DNA of 64,000 nt from Macrotrachela quadricornifera (taxonomy: Eukaryota > Rotifera > Eurotatoria > Philodinida > Philodinidae). This document shows positions 34,090-45,411 of this stretch, one piece after another. The notes under the pieces are model-generated. The model was given only the letters and a program-made list of their open reading frames with translations. It was not told where the DNA came from and searched no databases. A program made the position numbers and the translations under genes. The stretch spans positions 17,526 to 81,525 of the forward strand of contig JAJEKB010000877.1 of NCBI GenBank assembly GCA_022393335.1, in the 5' to 3' direction. Within the stretch, counting starts at the first letter, position 1, and each line of letters begins with the position of its first letter.

Positions 34090-35337
34090 GATGGTTAAAT
34101 TGACAAAAGAAAACATAAAATTAAAAAAAAAATAAACTCTGTTCTTGCGCATTTCATCTCATTAAAATTATTCCCAACATTTTCTTCTTTTGATCCAAAC
34201 TAACACATGTATAACACACATTCTAGAACAGTTTCCTTTTTTTTTTTGCATGATTATTGTTATTTCTTTTTTTTTTTCATTACTTTCTTTCTTTGTTAAA
34301 CCATCATCGTCAGAGCCTGGTGAATGGATCAATTGGTACAAAAAAACATACTGCCTTTTTTTTTCTTTTTTCTTTCATTTGTTAAGATATTAACCTTATT
34401 TCGTAGGTATTTTCCCTTTGCTGTTGTTATTGTTGTCGTGAATGGATGTATTGCACTTCAACAATTGAGATATCTTTTTTGTTGTTGTTGTTGTTACCTT
34501 TTTCTTTTTTTTTTCTCTTTTATTGTTGCGACTAAAACATACATATGGACTTTCGTTATTACCGTAGCAAAGTTTGTTTCTTTTTTTTTCTCTCTCTCTC
34601 TTTTTTTTGATACGGTTTTTTTTCTCTTTCTTGTCATTCATACGCCACTAACTTTAGAACATTAACTCATGCACACGGAAAACTTCATAGTTATATGTGC
34701 GTATTTTTCTTTCTTTCTTTTGGGCTATCGCCGATGTTGCGCGAGCTATGTGTGTGTTTGTTGCTGCTGTTCTTTTTCTTTTTTTTCTAAAATTAAATAC
34801 AAAAAGCAAGCATATCTGCAAATTATTCATAATTATAGCCGATGATGATTCATAATACCATTCAAGCTCAACAGTCATGAAAAATATTATGTTGAGAAGG
34901 TATTGAAACTGAGGCTGAAAGACATATTATTCAGATGATTGTATTTCATCTATTTACTTGAATAATTTATAATTAATACTTTTTGTATTTCTTTTATATA
35001 GTAAATAATAGTGGTTTTGCAAAGAGAAGACAGCTGATTTATTATTAGTATGACCTATATAGTTAAGTAACTAATTAACTTCGATATGGGTACAACATAT
35101 GTCAGTAGTAACCTTGAGTATCGGAAAATAGAAGTTTCATCGAACCGCATCATAATAATATCTATCTTAAAACAAGATATTATGTCTAGAACATTTTATC
35201 TTTAATTGACATTGCAATTTTTCATCAATCTATTCTTAATTTCCAAGAAAAATTACAAGAATAGTAAGCGAGAATAAGAATGATTAGATCAATAATTCAT
35301 TTAAAATTATTCATATATTTTTTATTAATTAAAATAA
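34090..35337 (+). other. HABP4 3' UTR and intergenic DNA
   Basis: AATAAA near 34128, then T-rich low-complexity DNA. ORFs at 34324-34665 and 34396-34641 are T/A-run artefacts. I see no gene. Confidence 0.5.
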
Positions 35338-37339
35338 TTATTGATATTTAATTAAATAATCAGCATAAATTTGTGCATCATGATAACAACCACGAAATAA
35401 TTTTTTTAGATTTTTATATTCTTCTGCCTACGCATATCAAGTAAAAAATGATCACAATTACTTGATTGAAATTGCCAATGAGTAGATAAACTATGATTAA
35501 TTAAATTTCGTTGTCATATATTATATATACGAAGATTAAATATTTCTTTGGTTTTTGCAAATCAATTTCACATAATTTAAATAGTTTAGTTGTAAATTTG
35601 ATCTAATAAATAATAACATTATGATCTTATTTTATTTTTATTGTAAAATAAAGGTATTTTGATTGACTTTGAATATATAAAGAAACTTTCTATTTCAATC
35701 TGTAGTATAGTAAAGGAGAAAAAAAGACGGAATTCTTTTTCTCAGAATGGGGCAATGTCTTGTAGATATCGGATATATAAATATATGAACTGTATAGGTA
35801 ATTGTAATATCTAATTGATAGTTTTTCAAATTTATTTCATCTTTAGCAGTAAATGTTAAAGTTAGATCTAAATATGATTAAAAAAAACTTACAATCAAAA
35901 ATTTGAATCTTTTTCAAACAATTTCTTTCCCATTACGATACATTAACTCTCTACTATGACAACTCTATGATGAATAACGAACAAAAGCTTGATAATTGAA
36001 GTATTTACAATAAACAATAAGAATTATCTGACTACCCACGACGAAATGAAACACTGGAGTAATACCAAAGCTGATTACGCCTTGATTGAACAAGAAAATG
36101 TTGAGTACAATATCTGTTCCTCAAATATTTATCTCTTATGGAAAAATCTTTTAAATAAATTTTATTCTATTATAGACTTTCATAATAAATGAAGTTAATC
36201 ATAGAATCTATAACGACAATTTCAATCAAATATGTTTTATTATTTGCAAAATACATAAGCATTTTCTTCGTTTAGAATCTGTTGTCGATGAAATCATTTA
36301 TTTAGACAACAAAATAATGACAGATGCTTTTTAATGGAAATATCAAAAATAAATATTTAACTGTAAGTGATTAAAAACAACAACAAGCTAAAATTGACAC
36401 TAGAAAATAATCTATATATACTTATCCGCTAAACGTTTGATATAACGAATGTTTGATCTTATTGAATCACAGTTTTAGATTGCTATTTTCTTATCATGAT
36501 TTAAATATGTTCCTGTTCTAACATAACCTATAAGGACTTACGTAAAAATGAGTATTTTATAAAATCAAATAGTTCTGTTGGTTTTTGTATTAATGCTGAT
36601 CTATCAGCAAATTGTTGTTGTACATTGAACTAGATCTTATAGCTGGAAATGTAACTGTTACAATTCAAATTTTCAGGCTTCATTCCTATTATTGAAGTTA
36701 AATAATTTCATTGACCTAAATATGAAAAAGAAATCTTTTAGAGTGATATTTTTTTTTCCTTTTTATATATAGCTAACACTTTGTTTAGTTAAATCACTTG
36801 ATTGTAATTGAATTGAACTAATATGTTCTGTTACATTCATTATAATATATGGAAATAACTGTAAAATAGTTTGAGTTTGCTCAGTATTTAAATGAGATTT
36901 TATGTTAAATTTTACTTCTGTAAGAATAAAACTGAGACAAATTAATGCATTATTAAATGTTTGCTGAAAAAAAAATAAGAAAATAAATATTTTAATAAAT
37001 TCATAGAAAAACTTTATGATATTCTATAAAAATCATTTTTAAAATAAGAATTTCATACTATTAATATTATTTCATCAAAAAATTCTTTACAAAAGATTTC
37101 ATTATCTTTTGGTATATAAACTATTTTCTAATTTTTTACCACATGTTTACAAATTACATTGCAAAAAATCTTTATTTACTTTCTACATGACGTAAATCTG
37201 AACGGATTAATTAAATAATTATTTTTATTAACTCATAATAATTGGATTTATATTTCTTATCATAACAGATAGAAGAATAGATCTCTTTATTATCATCAAT
37301 CTTATAATTGCTTAAAACTGTCTTATAAATTGTATTCAT
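35338..37339 (-). pseudogene. Decayed, unrecognised multi-exon gene
   Basis: Several clean coding blocks on the minus strand with splice-like edges: Met-initiated 43 codons from 37339 (..NKEIYSSICYDKKYKSNYY), 37059-37127 (KIVYIPKDNEIFCKEFFDEI), 36778-36963 (about 62 codons with a cag acceptor, ..ILQLFPYIIMNVTEHISS), about 35430-35560 (THWQFQSSNCDHFLLDM) and 35338-35427 (EEYKNLKKLFRGCYHDAQIY, then a stop). Codon bias matches neighbouring real genes. At least one in-frame TGA lies in the fourth block, and gaps of 0.1-1.2 kb separate blocks. I do not recognise the family. The 5' side ends at a TTAA-flanked transposon (from 37360), which may have cut the gene. Confidence 0.45.
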
Positions 37340-37359
37340 AAAACAAAATCAGCAACAAA

Positions 37360-38899
37360 TTAAATGATCAGTATTTTTTGCGAACGGTCAGTTTGATTTA
37401 TTGATCAGTAGAAAATTCATATTTGATCAGTATGAATTGATTTCTGATNNNNNNNNNNATCAGTAGAAAATTCATATTTGATCAGTATGAATTGATTTCT
37501 GATCAATATCAAATTTAATACTGAACGATTAATGTATCTGCTTTTTAAATTAATAATTTAAGTGTGTATCTCTCAAGATGTCACTGCAAAGAAGGTTAAG
37601 TTCAGTGTCCCTGAAAATCCTAATCCCAGAATCGAATTTATGAAGTCTTTCGCAACTGTAGCGATTGAACCACTAATTTATTAGATAAATCTCAGATTTT
37701 TAAATATATTTTGAGATATTTTTCACTATTGAGTTGTTAAGGTTAAAAACGCCATAGATTTTGCCAACGACATAGCCAGTTTACACACCTATTCGAAGGT
37801 CTTTGATCTACATTATAAAAAAATCACGATTTCTCTACATGAGTCTAAGAATTTTCATGTCTATCTCATAATTTAAGGGTACCCCCCCCCCTCTTTTTTG
37901 ACGATTTTCAGATCTCAAAGACGGTAAGTCTGATTGAGCTGAAATTTTTATGGCAGATAGACCACCTAAAATGATGAGACACGTGTTCGAGAAAAAAATT
38001 TTCTAACGCCGTTTTCATGGTTTTTTATGAAAAACCCTGGTTTTCCAGGGGTTCTCATCTTGGTACTGTACGACCCCATCAAAATTTGTCCAATTTGGCT
38101 GAAAATTTTTTTGGAGATACCTATGGCTATATCTCAGAGGTAGTTTTGAGGTCTTCGAAAAATCTCACTTTCTTTTTTTTTATAAAAAAAATACCAAAGG
38201 GTTTTCTAGAAAACCCGATTTCTAGCTTTCCGAACCCTATAAATCCGGATGCGAAAGTCAGAAATGAAAACGGCCGATTCTACCTCTGGGGAATACTTCT
38301 AAGTATGTATGATAAAAATTTCAGCTCGATCGGACCAAATTAAAGGGAGGTTGTCCACTCCACAACTCCGCGTTTTGCATGAAAAACTAGTTTTGAGAAA
38401 AATGTAAAATAAGTTTCGAGACGATCTGATTTTTTTTCCAACATTTTTATGAACAACTTTCATGTAGAATCCACTGAGCACATAAAAAAAATTTTTGAAA
38501 AATTTTTTTTTTTGCGACAGCTTCCCATGTACTTCCAATGGCAGTGGAATGGAGAGTCAGATTGAGGTCGCTCAAACGACGATCGAAATATCAACAGATA
38601 ATCTATCTACAGCGCGTATAAAAAAAAATTTTTTTCCAAAAAGTTCGACAAAAAAAAGAGGGGGGGGGGTACCCTTAACAATTCTGCTGCTTCTGGCAGT
38701 TGCAAAAGACTTCATAAATTCGATTCTGGGACTAGAATTTTCAGGGACACTGAACTTAACCTTCTTTGCATAGTGACATCTTGAGAGATACACACTTAAA
38801 TTATTAATTTAATAAGCAGATATAATTATTGTTCAGTATTAAACTTTCTACTGATCAATAAATCAAACTGATCGTTCGCAAAAAATACTGATCATTTAA
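37360..38899. mobile_element. TTAA-flanked long-terminal-inverted-repeat element, non-autonomous
   Basis: TTAA at 37360-37363 and 38896-38899 flanks ATGATCAGTATTTTTTGCGA.. and its inverse ..CTGATCAT. The inverted arms continue, with indels, through aagtgtgtatctctcaagat (37560 on; inverse near 38800) to about 37660 and 38700. TTAA duplication is the hallmark of piggyBac-type insertion. No transposase ORF is present; ORFs inside are arm-derived. The left arm contains extra tandem GATCAGTAGAAAATTCATAT units and the assembly gap. Confidence 0.7.
37449..37458. other. Assembly gap (10 N)
   Basis: The roughly 46 bases before the gap are repeated exactly after it, so the gap sits inside a tandem repeat of the transposon arm and its true length is unknown. 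Confidence 0.99.
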
Positions 38900-39245
38900 A
38901 TACAAGCCAACAAAATCTATGCTAATATTTTTCTTTATTTGTAGCATACTAGCCGAAAATATAACAACAATGAGCTAGCAAGCATCTAGATTTAATAGTT
39001 TTGTTCCAATAGATATTAATCTATGGCATGGATTAAACGTAGGGAAACCTACCACCATATTCGATATTTCTAGGAAATATTCGCTATTGCACTTGAGCTG
39101 AGCGTAAATTCACTTGATTTAGATGCAGAATTTCATTCTGAATCCAATGGTACCATTTTCAAGGAGCATTGTCTGACAAAAAAAAGCACTTTACCTCAGA
39201 ATACTGGTTTCACGAGTCTATTTTAGCAGTATTGGAGGTCCGGAT

Positions 39246-40147
39246 TCGCTATTCCACTTCATGATTTTGTCGAAAGTTTTATTGGAATATTACATGCACA
39301 ATTGCTTTCATATTTGCGTATCAGTAGTGTACCATGTTTTCTTTTAACAGAAAATCCATGTACTAATTTAACAATGGAGATTGATGATGAAGTTTTAGAA
39401 AAAATAAATCGAGAAATTTGTGTGAAGTTGAAAAACAAACAATTTATAGTTAAACCTGGTGTTGAAAATAATTTTAAACGCTTAAAATAGTTACTAACAA
39501 AGAAAAATGAAGAATAGATAAAGAAAACAAAACAAAAGAACAAACAACATCGTATAACAGATGTTAATAATACCTCCACACAACAATCCATTTCATCATC
39601 GAACTCAATATCATAATCATCATCATTAAAAAATTTATCTTCATCATTTACCGTTGATGATCATCGAAAATATTTAGTCGATTTGATTCATCATTGGCGT
39701 ATGGATAATAAAACAAGTCTTGAACTAAATAAACTTGATTTAAAAGAAGATGTTGATTTTACATTATGTTTTTCGAACATAAATAATAGGGGTTGATAAG
39801 TTTAGTTCACTTCACTTAAATGAACTGTTCGAACAGTTCATTTAAGTGAAGTGAACTGAACTTGTCGACCCCTAATAAATAACATTTTAGAAAATAATAT
39901 TCAGTGCAAATATGAATCTAAATTAAGTTTAGGAAAAAATGCTGGAAAATTTCAATTATCAAATTATTATAAACATTTAAAAAGTACTAACTGTTCATAT
40001 ATAAGGACATTAAAAGGAAAAGAACAACAACAAATACAAGCTGGACAAGAAACAACTTATTCTGATATACAAGACGTGGTGATGAAACCTGCTTCTTATT
40101 CTATGACTTCATCATCATCACGTATGGGCAACAAAAAAAAAACCTAA
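39246..40147 (+). pseudogene. Decayed zinc-finger-like ORF inside the 2.6-kb element
   Basis: Block one (about 39246-39490) reads ..LLSYLRISSVPCFLL.. to KPGVENNFKRLK. Block two (about 39640-40147) reads ..HRKYLVDLIHHWRMDNKTS.. and then ..GKFQLSNYYKHLKSTNCSYI.., a Cys...His-x5-Cys arrangement suggesting a small zinc-binding fold, ending in a Lys-rich tail. Stops separate the blocks (TAG at 39488-39490; TAA near 39613). Block two is split by an 88-bp MITE; across the duplicated target site the downstream frame matches the upstream frame. No confident family; it could be a transposon protein or a captured host gene. Confidence 0.5.
39787..39874. mobile_element. 88-bp palindromic hAT-type MITE
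   Basis: Almost perfect palindrome centred on ttcgaa, ends TAGGGGT..ACCCCTA, flanked by an exact 8-bp duplication ATAAATAA (39779-39786 and 39875-39882). An 8-bp duplication with YAGGG ends is typical of hAT elements. Confidence 0.9.
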
Positions 40148-40609
40148 AAATTCCGAAACCGTACAAACTATTGTGAAAAAGAAAAAATAACCACTGTAGT
40201 TTCATTAAGTTTCGTGTTGTTTGTTTTTTGTGTATTTTATTGGAAAAGGTGTTGTGTAATTTAAAATTTACTGAACTATTTATAATACTAGTGCTAGTTT
40301 ATTATAATTGTTAAATTCTTTCATTTTCTTACATGCTTGATTATTATGAAATACATTCTATGAATACTAGAATAGGTTATCTATGTCTGGTGTAGAAGTT
40401 AAGCCGTGTGACTTATAGAATCACGAAAAAATTCTTTCGCTATTTTCAAGGTTTCCATAAGCTACTGCTATTTTGAAACCGATAAAAAAATCGTTATATG
40501 ACAAACAAAGGACTAGATAGCTCTAACCAAAACTACTTACACATATATTATGTGACATTTTAATGACCTAAGATATATTAAAGTACCTAAAATATATTAA
40601 AATACTACA

Positions 40610-41640
40610 TAGTGCCGTACAGTGCAGCGAAATATCCTGAACTATGACAACAGTAAAGTACGATGTTTCCATCTTGGGTAAAGTGGTATTTTTTGCTATA
40701 CAACTCGCCTTCCAAATGGTATCATTGGATTCAGGACAAAATTCTTCAATCCAGCTCAAGTGAATTTTCATCCAACTCAAGTGATATAGCAAATCGAGAC
40801 TGGGTATACCGCTAGAATAGCGTCCTGAAACCAGGATTCTGCGGTAAACTGGTATTTTTTGCCAGGCAACTTCTCCTTGAACATGGTACCATTGAATTTA
40901 GGAGGAAATTCTGTATCCAGCTCAAGTAGATTTGCACTCAGCTCATGTCGAATGGCGAATCCGGATCTCGAATACTGCTAAAATACACCTGTTGAACCAG
41001 TAGTCTGAGGTAAAGCGCTTTTTTTTGCTAGACAACACCCTCTTTGAACATGGTACCATTGGGTGCAGGATGAGATTCTGCATCCAGCTCAAGTGGATTC
41101 ACACTCAGCTCAAGCGATTTAGCGAATCGAGAATGGGTATACCTCATGAATAGACGCGTGAAACCAGTATTCTGAGGTGAAGTGCTTTTTATTGCCAGAT
41201 AACCCCCTTTAAAAATGGTACCATTGAATTCAGAATGAAATTATGCATCCGGCTCAAGTGGATTTACACTGAGCTCAAGTCCATTATCGAGTCGGGACCT
41301 CGAATACTGCTAAAATAGACCCGTTGAACCAGTATTCTGAGGTAAAATGCTTCTCTTTACTCGACACCCGCCTTTGACAATGGTACCATTGGATGCGGGA
41401 TGAAATTTTGGATCGAGTTGAAGTGGATTTACACTCAGCTCAAGTGGAATGTTGAATCCGGATCTCGAATACTGCTAAAATAAACCCGTTGAACCAGTAT
41501 TCTGAGGTAAAGTGCTTTTTTTGGCTAGACAATGCCCCTGGAAAATGGTACCATTGGATTCAGAATGAAATTCTGCATCCAGCTCAAGTGAATTTACGCT
41601 CAGCTCAAGTGCAATAGCGAATATTTCCTAGAAATATCGA
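40610..41640. repeat. 165-bp tandem repeat, six copies
   Basis: Units are anchored on atggta(c/t)cattg at 40716, 40883, 41050, 41215, 41380 and 41545 (spacing 167, 167, 165, 165, 165). Each unit carries ccagctcaag, ctcagctcaag and a conserved agtattctgaggtaaagtgc segment. An inverted partial copy lies at about 39055-39240. Confidence 0.9.
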
Positions 41641-41668
41641 ATATGGTGCTAGGTTTTTCCTACGTTAC

Positions 41669-42352
41669 GAATCGGATGTTTGTTATTGACTTCAAAATAC
41701 TATTGCACCATTCTATATGTTAATATAGAAACAAGTGATTGAAGTTCTTAGTGTTCAATTAAAACATTTGGGTCCTTATGGAGTTTAGCTATACCCTTAC
41801 ATTGCTTGGTACATTGCACACAGCAATCAACGTGAGAGTGAGGACAAGAGCGTAGCTAAACTGGAATAGCACCAACACTTGCATAAAAAAAATCAATGAC
41901 AATAGTCTTATGATCCATTTTAAGAAGAGAGAAACACTTTGAAATGTAAACATCGTGAAGAGAAGTGTAATGTCACATATATATGTCAGTGTACATTGTC
42001 ACGAGAGATCTTATCACATCTAAGGCTGTAACATATCTTTACTTTGTTCTTCATCCTTGGAGAAATTATGAATTAAATTTTTTTTAATGTTTTTCTTTTT
42101 TATTTCTTTTCATAATAAATGTTTTTTTTAATTTTAACGAATGATGATACAATAACATTTATTTTAATGAAATTACAAAAAAAAGCATGCAGTTGTAAGC
42201 GAATAAATATGATATTCATTCGCCTATCCATTACATGTATATCATATGGTATTTTCGTTCACTTGGTATTTTCCCTTTCGTTCTCCTTTATTCGTTTATT
42301 CAAGTAAAAACAAAAACTTTTTGTTTTTGTGAAAAAAAGTCAAGTTCTTGCT
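41669..42352. other. Intergenic DNA after the 2.6-kb element
   Basis: AT-rich without recognised genes or repeats; the ORF at 42119-42307 has no protein-like signature. Confidence 0.4.
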
Positions 42353-42634
42353 TTAATAAATAATAAAATGAAGATCCATAATTTGATCATAATGATGATG
42401 ATAATATTTATTTTTTTTTATCTTCTTGATCTGAAAAAGAAAATTCGTAAGATATTTGACAATCTTTATTTTAAATCTTTCACTTTTCTTCTTATATAAC
42501 TCCTTTAATTTTTCGTTATGACGACTTTGTTCTTTATATAGATCATCAATTTTCTGTCGTAAAGCCTCGATCGTTTGTTTTCTATGTCCAATTGCCGTTG
42601 TTATAACTGAATTTAATACCATTAAAGTTTCAAT
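42353..42634 (-). CDS. Possible short coiled-coil protein or gene fragment
   Basis: Minus-strand ORF with a strongly amphipathic, charged segment (ALRQKIDDLYKEQSRHNEKL) typical of a coiled coil, starting after an acceptor-like ttaattag at 42635. A preceding block (..ADKVFNIQKE, donor gtaata) could be an upstream exon but soon meets a stop. The C-terminal 25 residues are Lys/His-rich and look like read-through into non-coding DNA. No family recognised; fragment or real small gene undecided. Confidence 0.25.
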   Translation of the reverse strand: METLMVLNSVITTAIGHRKQTIEALRQKIDDLYKEQSRHNEKLKELYKKKSERFKIKIVKYLTNFLFQIKKIKKNKYYHHHYDQIMDLHFIIY

Positions 42635-42988
42635 CTAATTAAAGAAGCATCTTTTCATAATTTTAATATTAATATTATATTACTTCTTTCTGTATGTTGA
42701 AAACTTTATCAGCATGTTGAACGAAGTATAACAAGCTTTATCTGTTGTCTATGTTACGAAGACGAATACGAAAATGAAATGTTTACAATTGTGTTATACA
42801 TATATATACATGTATGTATACAAATTTTCTTTTACTTTCTGTTGTGTCATCCCATATAACTAAAAAACCAAAAACATTTCATATAAATGATTATTTTCAT
42901 CATTTAAATGGTGACTTTTAAAATTTTCATCAAAAAAATTGTATGACTTTACTTCTCGCAAAAGTCACCCCATTACTTTTATACCTTT

Positions 42989-45411
42989 CCCAGGACGAGC
43001 ATTACGATAACCGTAAACGGTCGTATACGATGACGTAAACGACTGCGTACGACTGTATACCTTCAAAACAACGACCGTATACGGTTATATTTCGTCGTAT
43101 TATTTGACTTCCGAAATACGGTCGTATTTTCGTCGTGTCGTATGCGATGAAATACGACCATCGTAAACGATCGTACATAGTCGTACACAATGTCGTTTGT
43201 CCACATGTTCACTTAAGCATCAATTTACAGAGAAGGCGGCAATTTCGTGTTACTCCCCTCTCTTTTACCTTCGCGCTTATCCTTAGTACCAGGACCATAC
43301 TGTAAAAAAAGTATAACAATAAACGCTGAAGGGGTCTATGAAAGTGCAACGTATAAAATACCCCTTCTGAACCGTGTATGAAAATTTATAGAAATCCTTT
43401 CAGAATATATAAAAGAACTTATATGCATCACATATTCCTCACAGGAGAGTATGTGGAACGATGTTTGACGCTCATAAATCGTTTAAAGAGTTAAAGAGCC
43501 TCATATACCCTTTCATATTCTCCTTTGTAGGACATCTAATAGGATATATACGGTTGATATATTCAGATAAAACAAATGAATAATTCAAATTATGATAAAT
43601 TCATTTCAATCCAATTTATGATTCATATCATTGTAAATAACATAGAAAATAATTTCAAAAAAAATAAATAATTGTTGAGATTTAATTTCTTGGTCATATC
43701 ATTGTGGATCAAGTAATGAATAATGTCATATAAACAACTAATCATTTCAATTGAATACCATGTTACTATCATTGTAACGTGAGTAATAAATCAATTCAAA
43801 CAAATAAATAATAATTTAATTTAATTTATTGCTCACATCATTGTAAATTAAGTAATAAATTCAAATAAATAAACAATCATTTAAATTTTACTTGCTGTTC
43901 GTATCATTATGCATCAAGTAATAATTAGTGTCATATTAATAAAGAATCATTTAAATTCAATCCATTGTTCGTATCATTGTAAATTGAATACTAAATAAAT
44001 TCATATAACTAAATCATGATTTTAATTAAATTCGTTGTTAATATCATTATGAATCAAGTAATAAATAGTGTCATATAAATAAATATTCATTTAAATTCAA
44101 TTTATGGTTATTATCATTGTCAATTGAGTAATAAATTTAAACATATAAATAATCATTTTAATCCAATTCAATGTTAATATCGTTGTAAATTGAATAGTAA
44201 ATACATGCATATAACTAAATAATCATTTTATTTAAATTCATTGTTAACATCATTGTAAATTAAGAATAAATAAATTTAGATAAATAAATCATCATTGAAA
44301 TTTAATTCGTTATTAATATCATTGTAAATTGAATAATAAATAGTATAATGTAGCGAAATAATCATTTAAATTAAGTCGATTGATAATATCGGTGTAAATC
44401 AAATAATGTATACTTTCAAATAAATGAATAAACATTAAAATTGAACTCATTGTTAATATCATTGTAAATATGGTAATAAATAATTAAAAAGAAATAAACG
44501 AACGTTGAAATTCTATTCATTGTTCATTCCACATAAAATGAAATAATAAATGAATTATGATGTTCTAGCCGAGTAAAAAAGTGAACTACAGTGTGATGCA
44601 TAGAAAGCGTTTGATTTCTGTTATCAAAAGTATATTGAAGTTAAAATGTAATAAATCAATCAGATGTAAAATAACAATAAGTGATAATTAATAAATCACA
44701 CTTTCCGGCTCTAGCATTTTGAGTTTATACCATTGCTAAATTTCTTTTGATGCAAGAAATTGTAGCTATACATATATTAAATTACAAAATGTACGTATAC
44801 AATTGAGAAAATAAATACTATTGTTTGAGTATAACTACAGTTTCAGTATTAAAGCTTGAAAATGTTCGATGATTATGGATGCTTAAATAAACTGAAGTAC
44901 AGTTTGATGTTAAATGTTGTTTGTAAACGAGTAACTTTTTAAGTAAAAGATGTATTATCATGAACGTCTTGTAAATGTTAATGGTGTAAGTATTGTTTAT
45001 TATTTCTTACGACAGAAGCAGTGATTCCCTCTGTATGGTTGTGAAAATACGAAATTGAATCATTCCATTTAAATTCATCGTATTTTTCAGCTGCGAAATG
45101 ATAATCTGTTACACTGAAACCTGCAGGAATATGTTTGTTAAATTAGTGTGATATATCACTGTATTTAAATAGTACTGCTTAAATGCAGTGAAATACAATA
45201 AATAAATCTCAGTTAACGACTAATTTACGATTGTACACAGTCATATACTACCGTCGTGCATGGTAGTCGTCTATATTGAACGTATACAGTGATCGTATTT
45301 GGACGTATGAGATTGTATACATTGATCGTATACGTTAATTGTGTACGACGGCTATTTTTGGGCGTATTTTGTCGTATACGATTATTTATGATTGTGCCTT
45401 TTCGACATGGG
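42989..45411. mobile_element. 2.4-kb non-autonomous element with CGTATACG-rich ends
   Basis: The left end (42989-43200) begins CCCAGGACGAGC and is packed with cgtatacg, cgtaaacg and cgtacgac motifs. The right end (about 45226-45411) has the same motifs and finishes catggg. The interior contains a 70-bp tandem array and no transposase. Protease-like coding sequence resumes immediately after the right end, so the element probably inserted into that gene. No clear target duplication was seen; the exact ends are inferred. Confidence 0.5.
43565..44530. repeat. About 14 copies of a degenerate 70-bp tandem repeat
   Basis: The core atcattgtaaat(t) recurs at about 43631, 43702, 43771, 43841, 43906, 43975, 44046, 44115, 44181, 44251, 44320, 44391 and 44461, spacing 65-71 bp. 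Each unit also has aataatcattt(a)aa and a ttcattgtt block. Confidence 0.85.

Larger units (their letters stand above)
39034..41668. mobile_element. 2.6-kb element with long terminal inverted repeats and a 165-bp tandem array
   Basis: The left end (about 39034-39250: aacgtaggg-aaacctaccaccatattcg..) is the reverse complement of the right end (about 41470-41668: ..cgaatatggtgctaggtttttcctacgtt), with a few mismatches. The left arm carries one inverted copy of the repeat unit; the right part holds six. The middle contains a decayed ORF and an 88-bp MITE. No recognised transposase. Target-site duplication not found. Confidence 0.65.

Noticed and set aside
34324..34665. 113-codon hydrophobic ORF on plus
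   Set aside because: Phe/Leu/Val content comes from T runs in the HABP4 3' region; antisense ORF equally long.
38017..38793. ORFs of 73-108 codons on both strands
   Set aside because: They lie in the inverted-repeat element, overlap on both strands, and have no protein signature.
43565..44530. Regular 70-bp spacing resembling a CRISPR array
   Set aside because: No conserved short repeat alternating with unique spacers; whole units are related, and the genome is eukaryotic.
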